DNA of 64,000 nt from Leptasterias polaris. Lineage: Eukaryota > Echinodermata > Asteroidea > Forcipulatida > Asteriidae. Location: positions 4,278,001 through 4,342,000 of the forward strand of contig JAZGTN010000089.1 in assembly GCA_037783415.1 (NCBI GenBank), given 5' to 3'. A program made the position numbers and the translations under genes. Under the pieces are notes generated by a model. That model was not told where the DNA came from, made no database searches, and worked only from the letters and a program-made list of their open reading frames with translations. Positions 62,016 through 64,000 of the stretch are shown piece after piece. Position 1 is the stretch's first letter. Each line of letters begins with the position of its first letter.

Positions 62016-62899
62016 GAGGCGGCCTATTCCGAATGGGAAAAGTGCAGTGTATCTTTTGATTGTAAACGTGGTGTGGCATTAATCATCGGCGATTATTCAC
62101 GAGTGTGTGGGAGTGAGGTTGACGGCCACTTTAAAACCCGTTGTCTATAGAGTGTGTGATTCATAAACGACCAACGCTAATCCCGCTCACGTTTGTACTT
62201 TTAAAGGTACTTTTTGTTCCGCTTTGCATGATATCATTGTGCATTAACATATTGCTCCGCATTTACAGGTATACGAGTTGTACTAAATCTGATGTTCAAA
62301 TGCATAGGTTTTAAGGTCCGACATTCTGTGCATCGACATCTGATGTATATGTTAGTTTTACTGCCATTGGTTTAAAGAGGGAGCCACATTGCATAGTTCA
62401 AGTGTCGTATGCAAAGCACCTGTATGAATATTCATCATTAACGCTCAGTTTTCTTCAAAGAACACGCAAAGTAAAAATTGCACCCTTTTCAATGTCACTT
62501 GAAATGTATAGTCCTCGGACCGAATTTTGCGCATGCCATTCTTTTGATAGGATTTATCATCAAGTACCATTTTCCTTGGTATGATGAAACAAACATTTTC
62601 TCATATTAGTAAAGAAGCTTTATGTAATCTTTTAATCAAACCTTCATGGCCTCCTGTGTCTGGTGTGAATTCCAAGCGAGTTACATTACATTGCACTCTT
62701 AGTTGGCGGGAGTCTAGTGCGGCTAGCTTTGATCAATTACTGCTTGATAAAGCTACTAGAAGAAGCACCACAAACCCATCGAACTCGTGGCTTTTAAGAC
62801 CTTTTTTTTTAAACCTCCCAACGATATTATGGGGTTATCAATGGAGAGACGGATAGTCCCTGCTGCATCCATACCTATCAACCCGATCGTTAAGGGTGG

Positions 62900-63140
62900 T
62901 TAGCGCAAGGCAAGGGTTACCCTGAATGAAGGAACCTCGAAGGCGGTGCGGCGCTTTCGGAAGTCATCATTCGGACGAAATTGACCGAGAGTGGCCGGAT
63001 GTGCCTGCATCAAACACAGTTCGATGCACGCTATATAACTGTCGGCTCGGGCGAGTTTGTCCGCTTGACAGTTTTTTGCGACGCTTGGCAGCTAATTTCC
63101 GGGGTTCTGAAAATAATATTTGCATTTTAACTTGTACATG
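62900..63140. promoter_or_regulatory. CpG-richer patch with TATA-like motif (possible regulatory DNA)
   Basis: GC- and CpG-richer than its surroundings, with GCTATATAACTG near 63031. On the minus strand a short ORF (MMTSESAAPPSRFLHSG) ends near 62920 beside a weak GTAACC donor. I cannot decide whether this is a promoter, a 5' exon or neither. Confidence 0.2.
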
Positions 63141-63172
63141 TACCTATTCGGTCTCTTCTTAATGTGCGGGGT

Positions 63173-63190
63173 GGGGGGGGGGGGGGGGGG
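63173..63190. repeat. G-run of 18
   Basis: Uninterrupted G tract close to the CpG-rich patch. It could form a quadruplex and its length is likely unreliable in assembly. Confidence 0.95.
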
Positions 63191-64000
63191 CGAAATAGTG
63201 AAAAGAAATTCAAACCGTTTGAGTGAGAGGTATTTGTGTGTGTGTGAGAAGAAAGCTTGTCGTCTAAACCGGGGTTTTTGAGCGGCGCTGCGGCGAGTTG
63301 GAGTGCCCGGCAGCGGTGGCTACGAACCCGGGGGCTTTTTATGGCTGAGCGAGTGGATTATACCGAATGCCCGAGGAAGAAAATTCGTTGATAATATGGC
63401 CGGTCTTTGTGCACACGTTATTTAGAAGTGTGGTTTTGTTTATGTTTTCGCTGTGGAGATGCATTATGTGCAATAAAGAGCGATAACAATGTGCTGAAAT
63501 ATGAAGTGGAAGTGAAAACAAAGATTACACATGATTTTGAAAGTTTTAATTAACCTTAATTTGCAAACCGTTGCCTATCAGTTTGGTAAACTGTTCACAA
63601 ATCAAAAAACATAGCACTGAGACGTCATACTCATAGAAAGAACTCCTCTGCAAAGTCATGGTTTTTGTGATGCTTTTGCCCCGAAGATCCTCCGCAAACA
63701 AGCGAAACAATACTTGTTTATTGTTTGAAGTTGCCATAATGAAAATGTTCTTTATAAGTCGACGGAAAACACAAGTAAACGAATAAAGATTAATGTGCCC
63801 AGATGCGACCTCATTTGTCGTAAAACACTCATAAAAAACAGGGAGACGGTCCCCACGCGTGCTTGTATTAATCAAATCGTACCCCATTGCTCTTAATTTA
63901 AAAAGATATTCCACGAACGAAAACACGTTTACTTTATACAATGAAGATTACATTTATCCGGCCGATACGCTTGTCGTAAATTTGGCGAATGGGCGTCCTT

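Larger units (their letters stand above)
35558..64000 (-). other. Presumed large 5' intron(s) of lmx1, 5' exons not in window
   Basis: No exon of lmx1 or any other gene was recognised here. The open stretches are short or low complexity. Blocks without a feature of their own (35.6-36.1, 36.3-39.0, 40.2-42.0, 43.3-45.2, 45.5-47.7, 48.5-50.3, 50.7-54.0, 56.3-61.9 and 62.1-64.0 kb) contain AT-rich DNA with isolated GC-richer patches near 41.0-41.4, 44.0-44.4, 61.1-61.5 and 62.9-63.4 kb. Such patches could be enhancers or CpG-rich regulatory DNA, but I cannot show it from sequence alone. Confidence 0.5.

Noticed and set aside
35558..64000. LIM1 exon and start exon of lmx1
   Set aside because: I checked the minus strand for the LIM1 core (Trp-His followed by acidic residues and Cys) at every TGGCAY I noticed, and none continued correctly. 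The exons are probably beyond the window.

Overview
The window looks like nuclear DNA of an invertebrate deuterostome. Three conserved animal genes are visible: NRARP, PHYHD1 and an LMX1-type LIM-homeobox gene. Introns are large, the DNA is AT-rich, and it is full of short terminal-inverted-repeat (TIR) elements and tRNA-derived SINE pieces. From memory, several of these repeat families (elements bounded by TTTAAAGGCACT, elements bounded by GGGCCCAATTTCAT, and foldback elements with arms built of tandem repeats) are typical of echinoderms. A sea star or a relative is my best guess, and that species call is an inference.

Layout. 1-1.5 kb: a complete single-exon NRARP (+), a Notch-pathway feedback inhibitor. 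1.5-10 kb: intergenic DNA with TIR elements, a decayed non-LTR reverse-transcriptase fragment, and a 1,365-bp foldback transposon whose arms are arrays of a 42-bp unit. 10.2-25.2 kb: a complete nine-exon PHYHD1 (+), predicted at 284 residues with the Fe(II)/2-oxoglutarate ligands intact. Its introns hold at least a dozen mobile or repeat elements, four of them copies of one 228-bp element. The 3' splice site of its seventh exon sits at the end of a seven-copy 44-bp tandem repeat that duplicates the acceptor itself. 25.2-30.2 kb: the gap between the tail-to-tail genes, with a 21-bp minisatellite and a hAT-like element with a near-perfect 8-bp target duplication. 30.2-35.6 kb: five 3' exons of lmx1 (-), covering LIM2, the homeodomain split over three exons, and the C-terminal tail. 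35.6-64 kb: no further exon found. It is most simply the large lmx1 intron(s), since the LIM1 and start exons must lie beyond the right edge. It holds scattered elements, hairpins and minisatellites.

The three genes share no pathway. NRARP and lmx1 are developmental regulators, while PHYHD1 is a metabolic dioxygenase. The least explained material is structural: foldback arms that keep the same order of unit variants, a tandemly amplified splice acceptor, a perfect 65-bp inverted repeat, and two element families whose ends share a CRE-like plus YY1-like layout.
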